From: Thermomonas sp.
GTDB taxonomy: Bacteria > Pseudomonadota > Gammaproteobacteria > Xanthomonadales > Xanthomonadaceae
Reading direction: 5' to 3'
Length of the DNA: 64,000 nt
Assembly: GCA_016720345.1 (NCBI GenBank)
Contig: JADKKV010000005.1
Location: 558,001-622,000 of the forward strand
Every line of letters begins with the position of its first letter. Position 1 is the first letter of the stretch. Under the pieces are notes generated by a model. The model saw only the letters and a program-made list of their open reading frames with translations. It made no database searches and was not told the DNA's origin. A program made the translations under genes and the position numbers. Positions 47,177 to 57,372 of this stretch are shown piece by piece.

Positions 47177-49432
47177 ATGCACCTTCCCCGCCGCGGCGCC
47201 CTCGCCCTCGCCCTCGCTTGCCTGATCGCCCCGTGCGCGCCGGCCTTTTCGCAGACACCCGCCGCGGCGACTGCCGGCTTCGTGCCGGGCGGGCGCATCC
47301 CGCGGCTGCAGGACGGGATCGTCATCGATGGCGTGCTCGACGACGCCGCGTGGGCCGGCGCGCTGGTGCAGGAGATCGGCTACGACATCCAGCCCGGCGA
47401 CAACACCCCGGCACCGGTGAAGACCACCGTCCGCATCGGCTACACCACCGACGCGCTCTACCTGAGCTACCGCGCGCTGGACCCGGACCCGGCCTCGATC
47501 CGCGCCCACCTGCGCGACCGCGACTCGGCGTTCAACGACGACTGGGTCGGGGTGTTCATGGACACCTTCGACGACCAGCGCCGCGGTTACGAATTCATCG
47601 TCAACCCGCTGGGCGTGCAGGCGGACCTGATCAACGACGCCACCACCGGCAACGAGGATCCCAGCTGGGACGGCCTGTGGAGCAGCGCCGGCCGGATCAC
47701 CGCGGATGGCTACGAAGTGGAGATCCGGATCCCGTTCTCCACCCTGCGCTTCCGCGACGGCGGCGGCGACAAGCGCTGGGGCATCTCGCTGTTCCGCAAC
47801 TGGCCGCGCGACAAGCGCCACCAGCTGACCAGCCACAGGGTGCCGCGCGAATCCAACTGCTTCCTGTGCGAATGGACGAAGTACGACGGCATGGCCGGCG
47901 TCCAGCAGGGCCGCAACATCGAAGTGGTGCCCACCCTGACCATGGGCGCGTCGCAGTCACGCGACGCTGCCGGCACCCCCTGGGCAAGCGGGGACAACTC
48001 GATCGAACCGGGCCTCGACGTGAGCTGGGCGCCCTCGCCCGACATGACCCTCAACGCCACCCTCAACCCGGACTTCTCGCAGGTCGAGACCGACCAGCTG
48101 CAGCTGGACATCAACAACAGCTTCGCCCTGTTCTACCAGGAGAAGCGGCCGTTCTTCCTGGAAGGCGCGGACTACTTCACCACCCAGTTCGACGTGCTCT
48201 ACACCCGCCAGGTCGCCGACCCGGATTTCGGCCTGCGCACCACCGGGCGCACCGGCAGCGGCGCCTACGGCGCGATCGTGGCGCGCGACGCCAGCACCCT
48301 GGTGCTGGTGCCCGGGGTGCTGGGCTCGCGCTTCGTGCAGCTGGACCAGCCGGCCAACGTGGCGGTCGGCCGCTATCGGCACGACCTCGACAGGCACACC
48401 AGCATCGGCGTGATCGGCACCTTCCGCGAAGGCGATGGCTACGCCAACAACGTCGCCGGCGTGGATGCGCGCTGGCAGCAGGGCGCGCACACCGCCTCCG
48501 CGCAATGGCTGCACAGCCAGTCCGAGTACCCGGAGCAGGTGGTCGACGTCTACAAGGGCGAACTCGGCGACGATCCCACCCCCGCCGGCAACGCCTGGCG
48601 CGCCCAGTACAGCTTCAACAACCGCAACTGGAACGCCAGCGTGCAGCGCTGGGTGATCGATCCCGGCTTCCGCGCCGACCTCGGCTTCATGGGCCAGGTC
48701 GGCTACGACAAGTCGGTGGCCGGCGGCGGCTACAGCTGGTTCCGCGATGGCAAGGCGGTCAACCGCATCAACCTGTACGCCGACTGGGACATCACCCACC
48801 GCTTCGACGGCCAGCTGCTGGAACGCGAGCTGGAATTCAGCCTCGGCTTCCAGGGCCCGAAGCAGAGCCAGTTCGGCATCAATCCGCTGGGCCGCGTGCG
48901 CTACTGGCGCGGGGCGATGTTCAACGAGCACAACCTCAACCTGTACGGCAATTTCCGGCCCATGGCCGACCTGCAGCTTGGCACCTACATGAACTTCGGC
49001 CAGCAGCTGGACCTGCGCGCCGCCCGCACCGGCCGCCGGCAGATGCTCGGCCTGTGGGGCAACGCCAATGCCGGGCGCGGCCTGACCATGGACTGGGACA
49101 TCAGCCGCCAACGCCTGCGCCGCGATGGCGGCATCGCGTTCGAAGCCAGCCTGGTCAACGCGGGCGGCAGCTGGCAGTTCGACCCGCGCCAGCGCATCCG
49201 CCTGACCCTGCAGGGCAGCGAGGTGCTGCGCGACCAGTCGCTCTACGGCACCCACGTCAACGAAGCCGCGCGCGACTGGGCCGCGCAGGCGGTCTATTCG
49301 TACAAGGTCAACCCGCGCACCGCGGTGTACGCGGGCGCGTCCTACGGCGCGTTCATGGACGACGACAACCAGGACCTGTTCGGCGCCACCCGCAGCGTGT
49401 TCGTGAAGCTCAGCTACGGCTGGCAGCCCTGA
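47177..49432 (+). CDS. DUF5916-type outer-membrane protein with CBM9-like domain
   Basis: 751 aa. Signal peptide residues about 1-26 (AFS/Q). Residues about 45-205 form a CBM9-like carbohydrate-binding sandwich (IVIDGVLDDAAWAGA, VRIGYTTDALYLSYRALDP). The rest is a DUF5916-type region with many alternating aromatic beta strands and a terminal VFVKLSYGWQP, the C-terminal aromatic pattern of beta barrels. Role unknown; often near peptidases in Xanthomonadaceae. ATG at 47177 starts the signal peptide. Divergent from the M1 peptidase (161 bp gap). Confidence 0.85.
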   Translation: MHLPRRGALALALACLIAPCAPAFSQTPAAATAGFVPGGRIPRLQDGIVIDGVLDDAAWAGALVQEIGYDIQPGDNTPAPVKTTVRIGYTTDALYLSYRALDPDPASIRAHLRDRDSAFNDDWVGVFMDTFDDQRRGYEFIVNPLGVQADLINDATTGNEDPSWDGLWSSAGRITADGYEVEIRIPFSTLRFRDGGGDKRWGISLFRNWPRDKRHQLTSHRVPRESNCFLCEWTKYDGMAGVQQGRNIEVVPTLTMGASQSRDAAGTPWASGDNSIEPGLDVSWAPSPDMTLNATLNPDFSQVETDQLQLDINNSFALFYQEKRPFFLEGADYFTTQFDVLYTRQVADPDFGLRTTGRTGSGAYGAIVARDASTLVLVPGVLGSRFVQLDQPANVAVGRYRHDLDRHTSIGVIGTFREGDGYANNVAGVDARWQQGAHTASAQWLHSQSEYPEQVVDVYKGELGDDPTPAGNAWRAQYSFNNRNWNASVQRWVIDPGFRADLGFMGQVGYDKSVAGGGYSWFRDGKAVNRINLYADWDITHRFDGQLLERELEFSLGFQGPKQSQFGINPLGRVRYWRGAMFNEHNLNLYGNFRPMADLQLGTYMNFGQQLDLRAARTGRRQMLGLWGNANAGRGLTMDWDISRQRLRRDGGIAFEASLVNAGGSWQFDPRQRIRLTLQGSEVLRDQSLYGTHVNEAARDWAAQAVYSYKVNPRTAVYAGASYGAFMDDDNQDLFGATRSVFVKLSYGWQP

Positions 49433-49438
49433 CCCGCG

Positions 49439-49627
49439 TCAGATCACGCCGCGCTTCTTCTCGAACAGCAGGTAGCCGGCCGCGACCACCGCGCCGGCCA
49501 GCAGCGACGGCGGCCAGCCGAACGGGCTGAGCCACTTCACCAGCCCGGCCACGACCAGCCCGAGGACCACGAACTGCGAATAGCGCCAGCGGCTGTCGCG
49601 AAAGGTCTTCAGCGGAGGCCTGGACAT
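49439..49627 (-). CDS. Small inner-membrane protein
   Basis: 62 aa. After a basic N-terminus (SRPPLKTFRDSRWRYSQ) there are two hydrophobic segments (FVVLGLVVAGLVKWL and SLLAGAVVAAGYLLFE) and a KKRGVI tail. No family recognised. It begins 4 nt after the ubiE stop, so it is probably co-transcribed with ubiE. It converges on the DUF5916 gene with 6 nt between stops. Confidence 0.7.
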   Translation of the reverse strand: MSRPPLKTFRDSRWRYSQFVVLGLVVAGLVKWLSPFGWPPSLLAGAVVAAGYLLFEKKRGVI

Positions 49628-49631
49628 CGGC

Positions 49632-50393
49632 TCAGGCCTTGTAGCCGGTATGGATGGCGACGATGCCGGCATTGAGGTTGCGGTAGTCGCAACGGGCGAA
49701 GCCGGCCGCTTCCATCATCGCCTTCAGCTCAGCCTGCGGCGGATGCTTGCGGATCGACTCGGCGAGGTACTGGTAACTGCCGGCGTCACCGGCGAACAGC
49801 TTGCCCAGCCGCGGCAGCACCTGGAACGAATGGAAGTCGTAGATCGGCCTGAACCACTCCGCCTGCACTTCGGAGAATTCCAGCACCCGCGCCTGACCGC
49901 CGGGCCTGAGCACGCGCAGCATCTCGCGCAGCGCGGCGTCCTTGTCGGTGACGTTGCGCAGGCCGAACGCGATGGTGACCAGGTCGAAGCTTGCGTCCGG
50001 GAACGGCAGCGACTCGGCGTTGCACTGCACGTACTCGAACCCACGCACGTTGCCGCGGTCGGTCATGCGGTCGCGGCCGACGCGCAGCATCTCGCCGTTG
50101 ATGTCGCCGAGCACCAGTTCCCCGGCTTCGCCGACGCGCTCCTTCAGCAGGGCGGCGATGTCGCCGGTGCCGCCGGCGAGGTCGAGCACGCGGTCGCCCT
50201 TGCGCACCTGCGCGGTGGCCACGAAGTAGCGCTTCCACAGCCGGTGGATGCCCAGGCTCATGGCGTCGTTCATCAGGTCGTAGTTGCCGGCCACCGAGGA
50301 GAACACCTCGCCGACCAGCTTCTGCTTCTCGGCCACCGGGACGTCGCGGAACCCGAAGTGGGTGGTGCCGGGCTTGCCTGTCGATTCGCTCAT
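49632..50393 (-). CDS. ubiE: Ubiquinone/menaquinone C-methyltransferase
   Basis: 253 aa. UbiE signatures: [28 protein letters not shown] motif [14 protein letters not shown], motif [26 protein letters not shown]-like post-I region and [32 protein letters not shown]. It methylates the benzoquinol ring at C2 in ubiquinone synthesis. Divergent from the GspE-like gene (89 bp). Confidence 0.97.
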   Translation of the reverse strand: MSESTGKPGTTHFGFRDVPVAEKQKLVGEVFSSVAGNYDLMNDAMSLGIHRLWKRYFVATAQVRKGDRVLDLAGGTGDIAALLKERVGEAGELVLGDINGEMLRVGRDRMTDRGNVRGFEYVQCNAESLPFPDASFDLVTIAFGLRNVTDKDAALREMLRVLRPGGQARVLEFSEVQAEWFRPIYDFHSFQVLPRLGKLFAGDAGSYQYLAESIRKHPPQAELKAMMEAAGFARCDYRNLNAGIVAIHTGYKA

Positions 50394-50482
50394 CCCGGCA
50401 TTATCGCACCGGCCCGACTGATCGCGGTCAAGGCAGGCCCGCGGACACGCGCGCAGAATGACGGAAACACCTGGAGCCGCCC

Positions 50483-52171
<1,689 letters not shown>

Positions 52172-52206
52172 GGCCGCGGCGGCGATCGGATCGCGTTCCA
52201 TTGCAG

Positions 52207-52947
52207 ATGCGAACGCCACCCAACCGGATCCACCTCGTGCTGCGCATCGACGGCGAGGCCGTCCCGGTCTCCGCGCCACGACCTCCGTTGCGCGCACGCC
52301 TGGACGAACTGCTGCCGGCGCAGCGCGCGGTCGACAACGCCGCCATCGACCATGCCGTGCGCAAGGCCGCGGCCGCCGGCAAGCAGGTGACCTGCGCGAA
52401 GGGCTGCTCCGCCTGCTGCCGCGCGCAGCCGGTGCCGGTGACGCCGGCCGAGGCCTACGCCTTGTTGCGGCTGGTGGAAGCGTTGCCCGCGGCGCGGCGC
52501 GAACAGGTCGAAGCACGCTTCGACGACCGCGTGCAACGCCTGCGCGGGGCCGGCCTCGCCGACCTGCTGCTGGACCGCGCCGATGACCTCGACGCCGAAC
52601 GCGCGCGCGGTCTCGCCCTTGCCTACTTCAAGCTCGGGCTGGTGTGTCCGTTCCTGGCCGAGGACGCCTGCAGCATCCATCCGCAGCGCCCGTTCGTGTG
52701 CCGCCAATACCTGGTCAGCTCCGACCCGGCACTGTGCGCGGACCCGTTCGCGAACCACGCCGAGGTCATCCCGATGCCGCTGCACGCCGCCACCGCGGCA
52801 CTGGCGATCAGCGAGACCGCCTATGGCCGCGCGCAGCACAGCGTGCCGCTGACGCTCGCGCTGGACTATGCCCGCCGCCATCGCGCGGAACTGGAACGGC
52901 AGTTCGACGCGGAGCCGTTGTTCCGGCAGTGGCTGGGGGCGCTGTAG
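52207..52947 (+). CDS. YkgJ-type cysteine-cluster protein
   Basis: 246 aa. A CxxxCxxCC cluster (CAKGCSACCR, about residues 62-71) and downstream Cys at CPFLAEDACSIHPQRPFVCRQYL match the YkgJ/Fliw-type zinc or iron cluster family. The N-terminus (IHLVLRIDGEAVPV) is extra. Start: ATG at 52207; an in-frame TTG two codons earlier is possible. No SD for either. Function unknown. Confidence 0.83.
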   Translation: MRTPPNRIHLVLRIDGEAVPVSAPRPPLRARLDELLPAQRAVDNAAIDHAVRKAAAAGKQVTCAKGCSACCRAQPVPVTPAEAYALLRLVEALPAARREQVEARFDDRVQRLRGAGLADLLLDRADDLDAERARGLALAYFKLGLVCPFLAEDACSIHPQRPFVCRQYLVSSDPALCADPFANHAEVIPMPLHAATAALAISETAYGRAQHSVPLTLALDYARRHRAELERQFDAEPLFRQWLGAL

Positions 52948-52966
52948 CGCCCCGGGCCGCAAGCGA

Positions 52967-53224
52967 TCAGGCGGCGGTGGCCTGCGCCCTGGCCAGGGTG
53001 GCGATCAGGTCGCGGATCGCCTTGCGCTGCGCGCTGGGCAGGGCCAGGAATGCATCGATGGCCAACTGGTCGGCGGCCGTGACTTTCCAGGCCTTCCCGG
53101 GCTCCCGGATATTTCGACCATCAGGATCGCCGTATTGCAGCGCCCGCGGGTCGATCCGCAGCATCTTCGCCAATGCAACGAGGTTGGCTTGCCGGGGCAC
53201 GCTCTTGGGCGGGGGGATCACCAT
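52967..53224 (-). CDS. Short protein resembling the C-terminal part of an XRE-type regulator
   Basis: 85 aa. VPRQANLVALAKMLRIDPRALQYG looks like the last HTH helix and linker of XRE repressors. Residues 50-85 are an amphipathic helix pair (LAIDAFLALPSAQRKAIRDLIATLARAQ) like a dimerisation tail. No N-terminal HTH is encoded upstream in any frame I checked. It may be an N-terminally truncated remnant or a short independent gene. Next to the toxin-antitoxin pair. Confidence 0.5.
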   Translation of the reverse strand: MVIPPPKSVPRQANLVALAKMLRIDPRALQYGDPDGRNIREPGKAWKVTAADQLAIDAFLALPSAQRKAIRDLIATLARAQATAA

Positions 53225-53256
53225 CGAAGCCGAACTCGGCTGAGGCAGCGCGTGCC

Positions 53257-53562
53257 TCAGCGGTAATCGTCTTCCCGCTGGTGCCGCACCGCCGCCACGG
53301 TGACGACCTCGCCACCATCGATTTCATACAACGCCACGAACCCGGCGCTTCCGAAGCCAATCACCAGCTCGCGCCGGAAGGCGTCGCCCGCTGCTTTCCG
53401 GCCCGCAAAGGGTGTTTCCGTCAGCAACGCGATCGCGGCTTCGATGGTCTCGATGCTGCGCTCGGCATGCAGCCAATCGCAATCGCCTGCTTCCAGTGCG
53501 AAGGCATACAGGCGCTTGAGGTCTGCACGCGCTTCATCCGTGAAGCGGATCCGGTAGCTCAT
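53257..53562 (-). CDS. ParE/RelE-family toxin
   Basis: 101 aa. ParE/RelE fold: MSYRIRFTDEARADLKRLYAFA, RSIETIEAAIALLTETPFAGRKA, FRRELVIGFGSAGFVALYEIDGGEVVTVAAVRHQREDDYR (the HQRE-type end is typical of ParE). Such toxins poison DNA gyrase or cut ribosome-bound mRNA; ParE-like is the better fit. Its ATG overlaps the antitoxin stop by 4 nt, so it is translated after and coupled to the antitoxin. Confidence 0.9.
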   Translation of the reverse strand: MSYRIRFTDEARADLKRLYAFALEAGDCDWLHAERSIETIEAAIALLTETPFAGRKAAGDAFRRELVIGFGSAGFVALYEIDGGEVVTVAAVRHQREDDYR

Positions 53563-53849
53563 GCGCGTTTGCGCGGCTTTGGCATTGCCTTGGCCTTTGC
53601 CGAGGCCAGCATCTGGCGCAATTCGGCAATCACATCGCCGGCTTCGTGATACACGCCGGTCCGCTTCGATTCTTCCAGCGAAGCCAAACCGCGCTTGATG
53701 AATTCATCCTGCAACTGCCGCTGACGCACCTGCGCGCGCAACGACGCCTCGACGAACCCAGACAGCGTCTCGCCTTCGCGCAGCACGGACTCGGCGGCCT
53801 CGCGCAGCGCGGGCTCAACCCGCAACGAGGGAATGGTGGCGGTCTTCAT
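53559..53849 (-). CDS. Antitoxin partner of the ParE-like toxin
   Basis: 96 aa. The N-terminus MKTATIPSLRVEPALREAAESVL has a ribbon-helix-helix look; the rest is helical and ends basic (AKAKAMPKPRKRA). The gene order (antitoxin first, ATGA overlap) and size fit type II systems. The RHH family resembles YlcI/YnfO-like antitoxins. ATG at 53849 has GGAG 6 nt upstream. The promoter overlaps a 24-bp palindrome upstream, as expected for autorepression. Confidence 0.85.
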   Translation of the reverse strand: MKTATIPSLRVEPALREAAESVLREGETLSGFVEASLRAQVRQRQLQDEFIKRGLASLEESKRTGVYHEAGDVIAELRQMLASAKAKAMPKPRKRA

Positions 53850-53858
53850 TCGTCGCTC

Positions 53859-53882
53859 CATGCATCGCAATTGCGATGCATG
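53859..53882. promoter_or_regulatory. 24-bp perfect palindrome, toxin-antitoxin operator
   Basis: Half-site CATGCATCGCAA is followed directly by its exact reverse complement. It ends 9 bp before the antitoxin ATG and overlaps its -10. Highly likely the antitoxin or complex binding site; binding is inferred. Confidence 0.8.
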
Positions 53883-53908
53883 ATGCGCCGGCCAGCCCGA
53901 GCCTGCAA
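53880..53908 (-). promoter_or_regulatory. Candidate promoter of the toxin-antitoxin operon
   Basis: On minus, TTGCAG (53908-53903) and CATCAT (53885-53880) with a 17-nt spacer. The -10 overlaps the palindrome at 53859-53882, so operator binding would block polymerase. Confidence 0.5.
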
Positions 53909-53909
53909 G

Positions 53910-54024
53910 CACCCCTCATCCGCATAACTCGCGCCATCCATGGCGCTCGCCCTCCGGGTCAGCTTCGCTGCTCGTGGGCGCTCCTGCGCCCACAGTCGGC
54001 ACCTTCTCCCTCAAGGGGAGAAGG
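53910..54024. repeat. Hairpin-rich intergenic mosaic element
   Basis: Begins with CCCCTCATCCG-like text and ends in CCTTCTCCC TCAAG GGGAGAAGG (54002-54024), a hairpin form frequent in dispersed intergenic repeats of proteobacteria. A second hairpin GTGGGCGC/GCGCCCAC (53974-53993) lies inside. The last hairpin is 4 nt past the hslU stop and may stop transcription, though no T-run follows. Confidence 0.55.
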
Positions 54025-54028
54025 AAGA

Positions 54029-55402
54029 TCAGAGGATGTAGCGCGACAGGTCCGGATCCTGCACCAGCTCGCCCAGCTGCGCATCGACGTAGGCGCGGTC
54101 GATGGCGACGCTGCCGCCCTTGTCCGGCGCTTCGAAGCTCAACGTTTCCAGCAGGCGCTCGAGCACGGTGTGCAGGCGGCGGGCGCCGATGTTCTCCTGG
54201 CGTTCGTTGACGTGCGCGGCGATCTCGGCGAGGCGCTCCACCGCATCCGCTGAGAACGACAGCGCCAAGCCCTCGGTCTGCATCAGTTCCACGTACTGCC
54301 TGGTCAGCGCGGCCTTCGGTTCGGTCAGGATGCGCACGAAATCGTCCTTGCCGAGCGCACCCAGCTCCACCCGGATCGGGAAGCGGCCCTGCATTTCCGG
54401 GATCAGGTCGCTGGGCTTGGCCAGGTGGAACGCGCCGCTGGCGATGAACAGGATGTGGTCGGTGCGCACCGCGCCGTACTTGGTGCTGACCGTGCTGCCC
54501 TCGACCAGCGGCAGCAGGTCGCGCTGCACGCCTTCGCGGCTGACGTCGGCGCCCATGCCCTCGCTGCGCTTGGCGACCTTGTCGATCTCGTCGATGAACA
54601 CGATGCCGTGCTGTTCGCAGGCCTCGATCGCGGCTTCGCGCACGTCGTCCTCGTTGACCAGCTTGCCGGCCTCCTCCTCGATCAGCAGCGGGCGCGCGGC
54701 CTTGATCGCCATGGTCTTCTTGTGGGTCTTGCCGCCCGCCAGCTGGCCGAACACCTGGCGCAATTGCTGGCCCATCTCCTCCATGCCGGGCGGGGTCATG
54801 ATGTCGACGCCGACATTCGCGGCGAGGTCGAGCTCGATCTCGCGCTCGTCGAGTTCGCCGGCGCGCAGCTGCCTGCGCAGCTTCTGCCGCGTCGCCGATT
54901 CCTGCGACGACGGTTCCGCGCCGATGTCGACCGTGGTGGTCGCGTTCGGGTTGAAGCCGAACGCCGGCGCGGCCTCGCGCCTGGGCAGCAGCGCATCGAG
55001 GATGCGGTCCTCGGCGCGATCCTCGGCCTGCGTGCGCACGCGCTGCTTGGCCTGGGCGCGATACAGCTTGACCGCGGTATCGGCGAGGTCGCGGATGATC
55101 TGCTCGACGTCCTTGCCGACGTAGCCGACCTCGGTGAAGCGGGTCGCTTCCACCTTCACGAATGGCGCATTGGCCAGCGTGGCCAGCCGGCGCGCGATCT
55201 CGGTCTTGCCGACGCCGGTGGGCCCGATCATCAGGATGTTCTTGGGCATCACCTCGTTGCGCAGCTCGGGCGCGAGCTGCGCACGCCGCCAGCGGTTGCG
55301 CAGCGCGATCGCCACCGCGCGCTTGGCGGCATGCTGGCCGATGATGTGGCGGTCGAGCTCGGCGACGATCTCGCGCGGGGTCATGGAAGCGGAACTGGTC
55401 AT
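54029..55402 (-). CDS. hslU: HslU, ATPase of the HslUV protease
   Basis: 457 aa. AAA+ unfoldase. N-terminal [34 protein letters not shown], Walker [10 protein letters not shown] (about 60-68), the pore motif [12 protein letters not shown], an intermediate domain (about 110-245), Walker B VFIDEIDK and C-terminal [17 protein letters not shown]...DLSRYIL, whose tail docks into HslV. It unfolds substrates for HslV. Unlike most genomes, the hslV-hslU gap here is filled by a REP-like hairpin. Confidence 0.98.
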   Translation of the reverse strand: MTSSASMTPREIVAELDRHIIGQHAAKRAVAIALRNRWRRAQLAPELRNEVMPKNILMIGPTGVGKTEIARRLATLANAPFVKVEATRFTEVGYVGKDVEQIIRDLADTAVKLYRAQAKQRVRTQAEDRAEDRILDALLPRREAAPAFGFNPNATTTVDIGAEPSSQESATRQKLRRQLRAGELDEREIELDLAANVGVDIMTPPGMEEMGQQLRQVFGQLAGGKTHKKTMAIKAARPLLIEEEAGKLVNEDDVREAAIEACEQHGIVFIDEIDKVAKRSEGMGADVSREGVQRDLLPLVEGSTVSTKYGAVRTDHILFIASGAFHLAKPSDLIPEMQGRFPIRVELGALGKDDFVRILTEPKAALTRQYVELMQTEGLALSFSADAVERLAEIAAHVNERQENIGARRLHTVLERLLETLSFEAPDKGGSVAIDRAYVDAQLGELVQDPDLSRYIL

Positions 55403-55415
55403 GGTGCGTTCTTCA

Positions 55416-55481
55416 TGTAGGAGCGGGCCATGCCCGCGATGGATCGATGGATGCCATATCGCGCCCATGGGGGCTCCTACA
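55416..55481. repeat. REP-like hairpin between hslV and hslU
   Basis: TGTAGGAGC (55416-55424) and GCTCCTACA (55473-55481) are the outer stem. Inside, GCGGGC/GCCCGC form a second hairpin. TGTAGGAGCGGG...GCTCCTACA is the recognisable end of a dispersed REP/BIME type of gammaproteobacteria. The right end overlaps the hslV stop codon. Confidence 0.8.
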
Positions 55482-56028
55482 GCACTTCCACCACGATGTT
55501 GCGGTTGGTGTAGATGCAGATGTCGCCGGCGATGTGGAGTGCCTCGGTGGCGACCGCCTTCGCATCCAGTTCGGTGTGCGCCAGCAGCGCGCGCGCGGCG
55601 GACAACGCGTACATGCCGCCGGAGCCGATCGCGATCAGCCCGTCCTCCGGCTCGATCACGTCGCCGGTGCCGCTGATGATCAGGCTGGTCTCGGCATCGG
55701 CCACCGCCAGCAGCGCCTCGAGCTTGCCGAAGCGGCGCTCGGTGCGCCAATCCTTGGCCATCTCCACCGCCGCGCGGGTCAGCTGGCCGTGCTTCTCCAG
55801 CTTGGCCTCGAACAGTTCGAACAGGGTGAACGCGTCCGCCGCCGCACCGGCGAAACCGGCCAGCACGCGGCCGTCCTTGCCCAGCCGGCGCACCTTGCGC
55901 GCGTTGGCCTTCATCACCGTGTGGCCAAGCGTCACCTGGCCGTCGCCGGCGATCACCACCTGGCCATTGCGGCGCACGCAGACGATCGTGGTGGCATGGA
56001 ATACGTTGGGGTTCTGGCTGGGATCCAT
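55477..56028 (-). CDS. hslV: HslV, peptidase subunit of HslUV
   Basis: 183 aa, the usual size. Ntn-hydrolase; the mature N-terminus starts at the Thr of [23 protein letters not shown] (short propeptide of about 10 residues). [30 protein letters not shown] and [19 protein letters not shown]-like blocks are typical. ATG at 56028; an in-frame upstream ATG at 56082 would sit within the promoter. The stop lies inside the downstream REP. A sigma32-like promoter precedes it. Confidence 0.98.
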   Translation of the reverse strand: MDPSQNPNVFHATTIVCVRRNGQVVIAGDGQVTLGHTVMKANARKVRRLGKDGRVLAGFAGAAADAFTLFELFEAKLEKHGQLTRAAVEMAKDWRTERRFGKLEALLAVADAETSLIISGTGDVIEPEDGLIAIGSGGMYALSAARALLAHTELDAKAVATEALHIAGDICIYTNRNIVVEVL

Positions 56029-56052
56029 CGGTCTCTCCGCGGGAACCAGCGA

Positions 56053-56079
56053 TGTGGGGACGCGCGGCCCGGCTTCAAG
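56053..56079 (-). promoter_or_regulatory. Sigma32-type heat-shock promoter of hslVU
   Basis: On minus, CTTGAAG (56079-56073), 13 nt, CCCCACAT (56059-56052). It matches the sigma32 consensus CTTGAAA-N13-17-CCCCATNT. It lies 25 nt upstream of the hslV ATG. Confidence 0.72.
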
Positions 56080-56097
56080 CATCGCGCAGGCAGCCGC

Positions 56098-56358
56098 TCA
56101 GCCGCTTCCGCTGCCCAGCAGCGCCCGTGCGCGCGCCTGCAGCGCCTGCCACGACGCATCCAGCTTGTCCGGCTTCGGGGTGGTGCGGGCGATCAGCGCC
56201 AGCGCCTCTTCCAGCTGCTGCACCCGCCACGCCAGCTCGGCGTAATCCTCGGCCAACACCAGCTCGACCCGCTTGTCCTGGCACACGCCGATGCAGGGCC
56301 GCGGTGCGTCCACCCGTCCGCAACCGATGCAACGCCAGCCTTCGATCGTCTCGACCAT
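56098..56358 (-). CDS. Small Cys-rich protein of unknown function
   Basis: 86 aa. Four Cys near the N-terminus (GWRCIGCGRVDAPRPCIGVCQ; CxxC plus CxxxC) could bind zinc or an Fe-S cluster. A helical segment (LAEDYAELAWRVQQLEEALALI) and a Gly/Ser tail follow. No family recognised. It lies 44 nt downstream of xerC and 69 nt before hslV, on the same strand, so probably in the xerC operon. The ATG at 56358 is the first after the xerC stop in this frame. Confidence 0.72.
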   Translation of the reverse strand: MVETIEGWRCIGCGRVDAPRPCIGVCQDKRVELVLAEDYAELAWRVQQLEEALALIARTTPKPDKLDASWQALQARARALLGSGSG

Positions 56359-56402
56359 GCGCCATGGTGCGCCCCCCGCCGCGCGCACGGCAATGATCCG
56401 GA

Positions 56403-57368
56403 TCAACCGTCGCCGTTGCCCGGCTTGCGCTTCGCCCGCGGATGCGCGGCGTCGTAGACCCTGGCCAGGTGCTGGAAATCCAGGTGGGTGTAGATCTGGG
56501 TGGTGGCGATGTCGGCATGCCCCAGCAATTCCTGCACCCCGCGCAGGTCGCCCGAGGATTCCAGCATGTGGCTGGCGAAGCTGTGCCGCAGCAGGTGCGG
56601 GTGCACGCGCTTGAACACCCCGCGCTGCATCGCCAGCCGCTTGACCCGCAGCTGCACCGCGCGCGCGCTGATCTGCCCGCCGCCGCGCCCGGGGAACACG
56701 AAGCCGGCCTGCTGGCCGCCGGATTCGGCGCGCCACGCCTGCAGCGCGTTGCGCGCGTGCGAGCCCACCGGCACCACCCGCTGCTTGCCGCCCTTGCCCA
56801 GCACCGTGACCAGGCCCTGGCCGAAATCGAGGTCGCCCCACTTCAGCGCGCAGGTTTCCGACAGGCGCAGGCCGGAGGAATAGAGCAGCTCCAGCAGGGC
56901 GCGGTCGCGCAGGCCGAGCGGCGCGTCGGTGGACACCTCCACCAGTTGCACCGCCTCGTCGACGTCGAGCACCTGCGGCAACCTGCGCGCGGCCTTCGGC
57001 GCGCGGATCGCATCGGCCGGACTGGCGGCGATCCGGCCAAGCTTCAACAGCCAGCGGTAGAAGCTGCGGCAGGCGGACAGCCGGCGCTGCAGGCTCTTCG
57101 GCGACAATCCGCGGCGATGCTCGGCGGCGACGAACGCGCGCAGGTCGTCGCCGTGCAGTCCGGGCAGCGCCCGCGCTTGCGCTTGCGCCCATGCGGCCAG
57201 CGCCGCAAGGTCGCGGCGGTAGGCGTCCAGCGTGTGCGCCGACATCCGCCGCTCGACCGCCAGGTGCGCCAGGAACTCCGCGACCAACGCGGGGACCCCC
57301 GCGGCCTGCGCCTGCCCGCCATCGCCAGCGCGGGTGGCCGCTTGCTGCTGCGCGCGTGCGGCGTTCAC
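56403..57368 (-). CDS. xerC: Tyrosine recombinase XerC (GTG start)
   Basis: 321 aa. N-terminal SAM-like DNA-binding domain (about 28-120), catalytic C-terminal domain with the full set: Arg168 (SGLRLSE), Lys192 (GKGGKQ), His258 and Arg261 (HPHLLRHS), His284 (LGHADI), Tyr293 (TQIYTHLD). With XerD it resolves chromosome dimers at dif. The GTG at 57368 lies 4 nt after the DUF484 stop. The first 24 residues are Ala/Gln-rich and may be extra; an internal ATG at codon 42 would cut the domain. Confidence 0.96.
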   Translation of the reverse strand: MNAARAQQQAATRAGDGGQAQAAGVPALVAEFLAHLAVERRMSAHTLDAYRRDLAALAAWAQAQARALPGLHGDDLRAFVAAEHRRGLSPKSLQRRLSACRSFYRWLLKLGRIAASPADAIRAPKAARRLPQVLDVDEAVQLVEVSTDAPLGLRDRALLELLYSSGLRLSETCALKWGDLDFGQGLVTVLGKGGKQRVVPVGSHARNALQAWRAESGGQQAGFVFPGRGGGQISARAVQLRVKRLAMQRGVFKRVHPHLLRHSFASHMLESSGDLRGVQELLGHADIATTQIYTHLDFQHLARVYDAAHPRAKRKPGNGDG

Positions 57369-57372
57369 GCCA

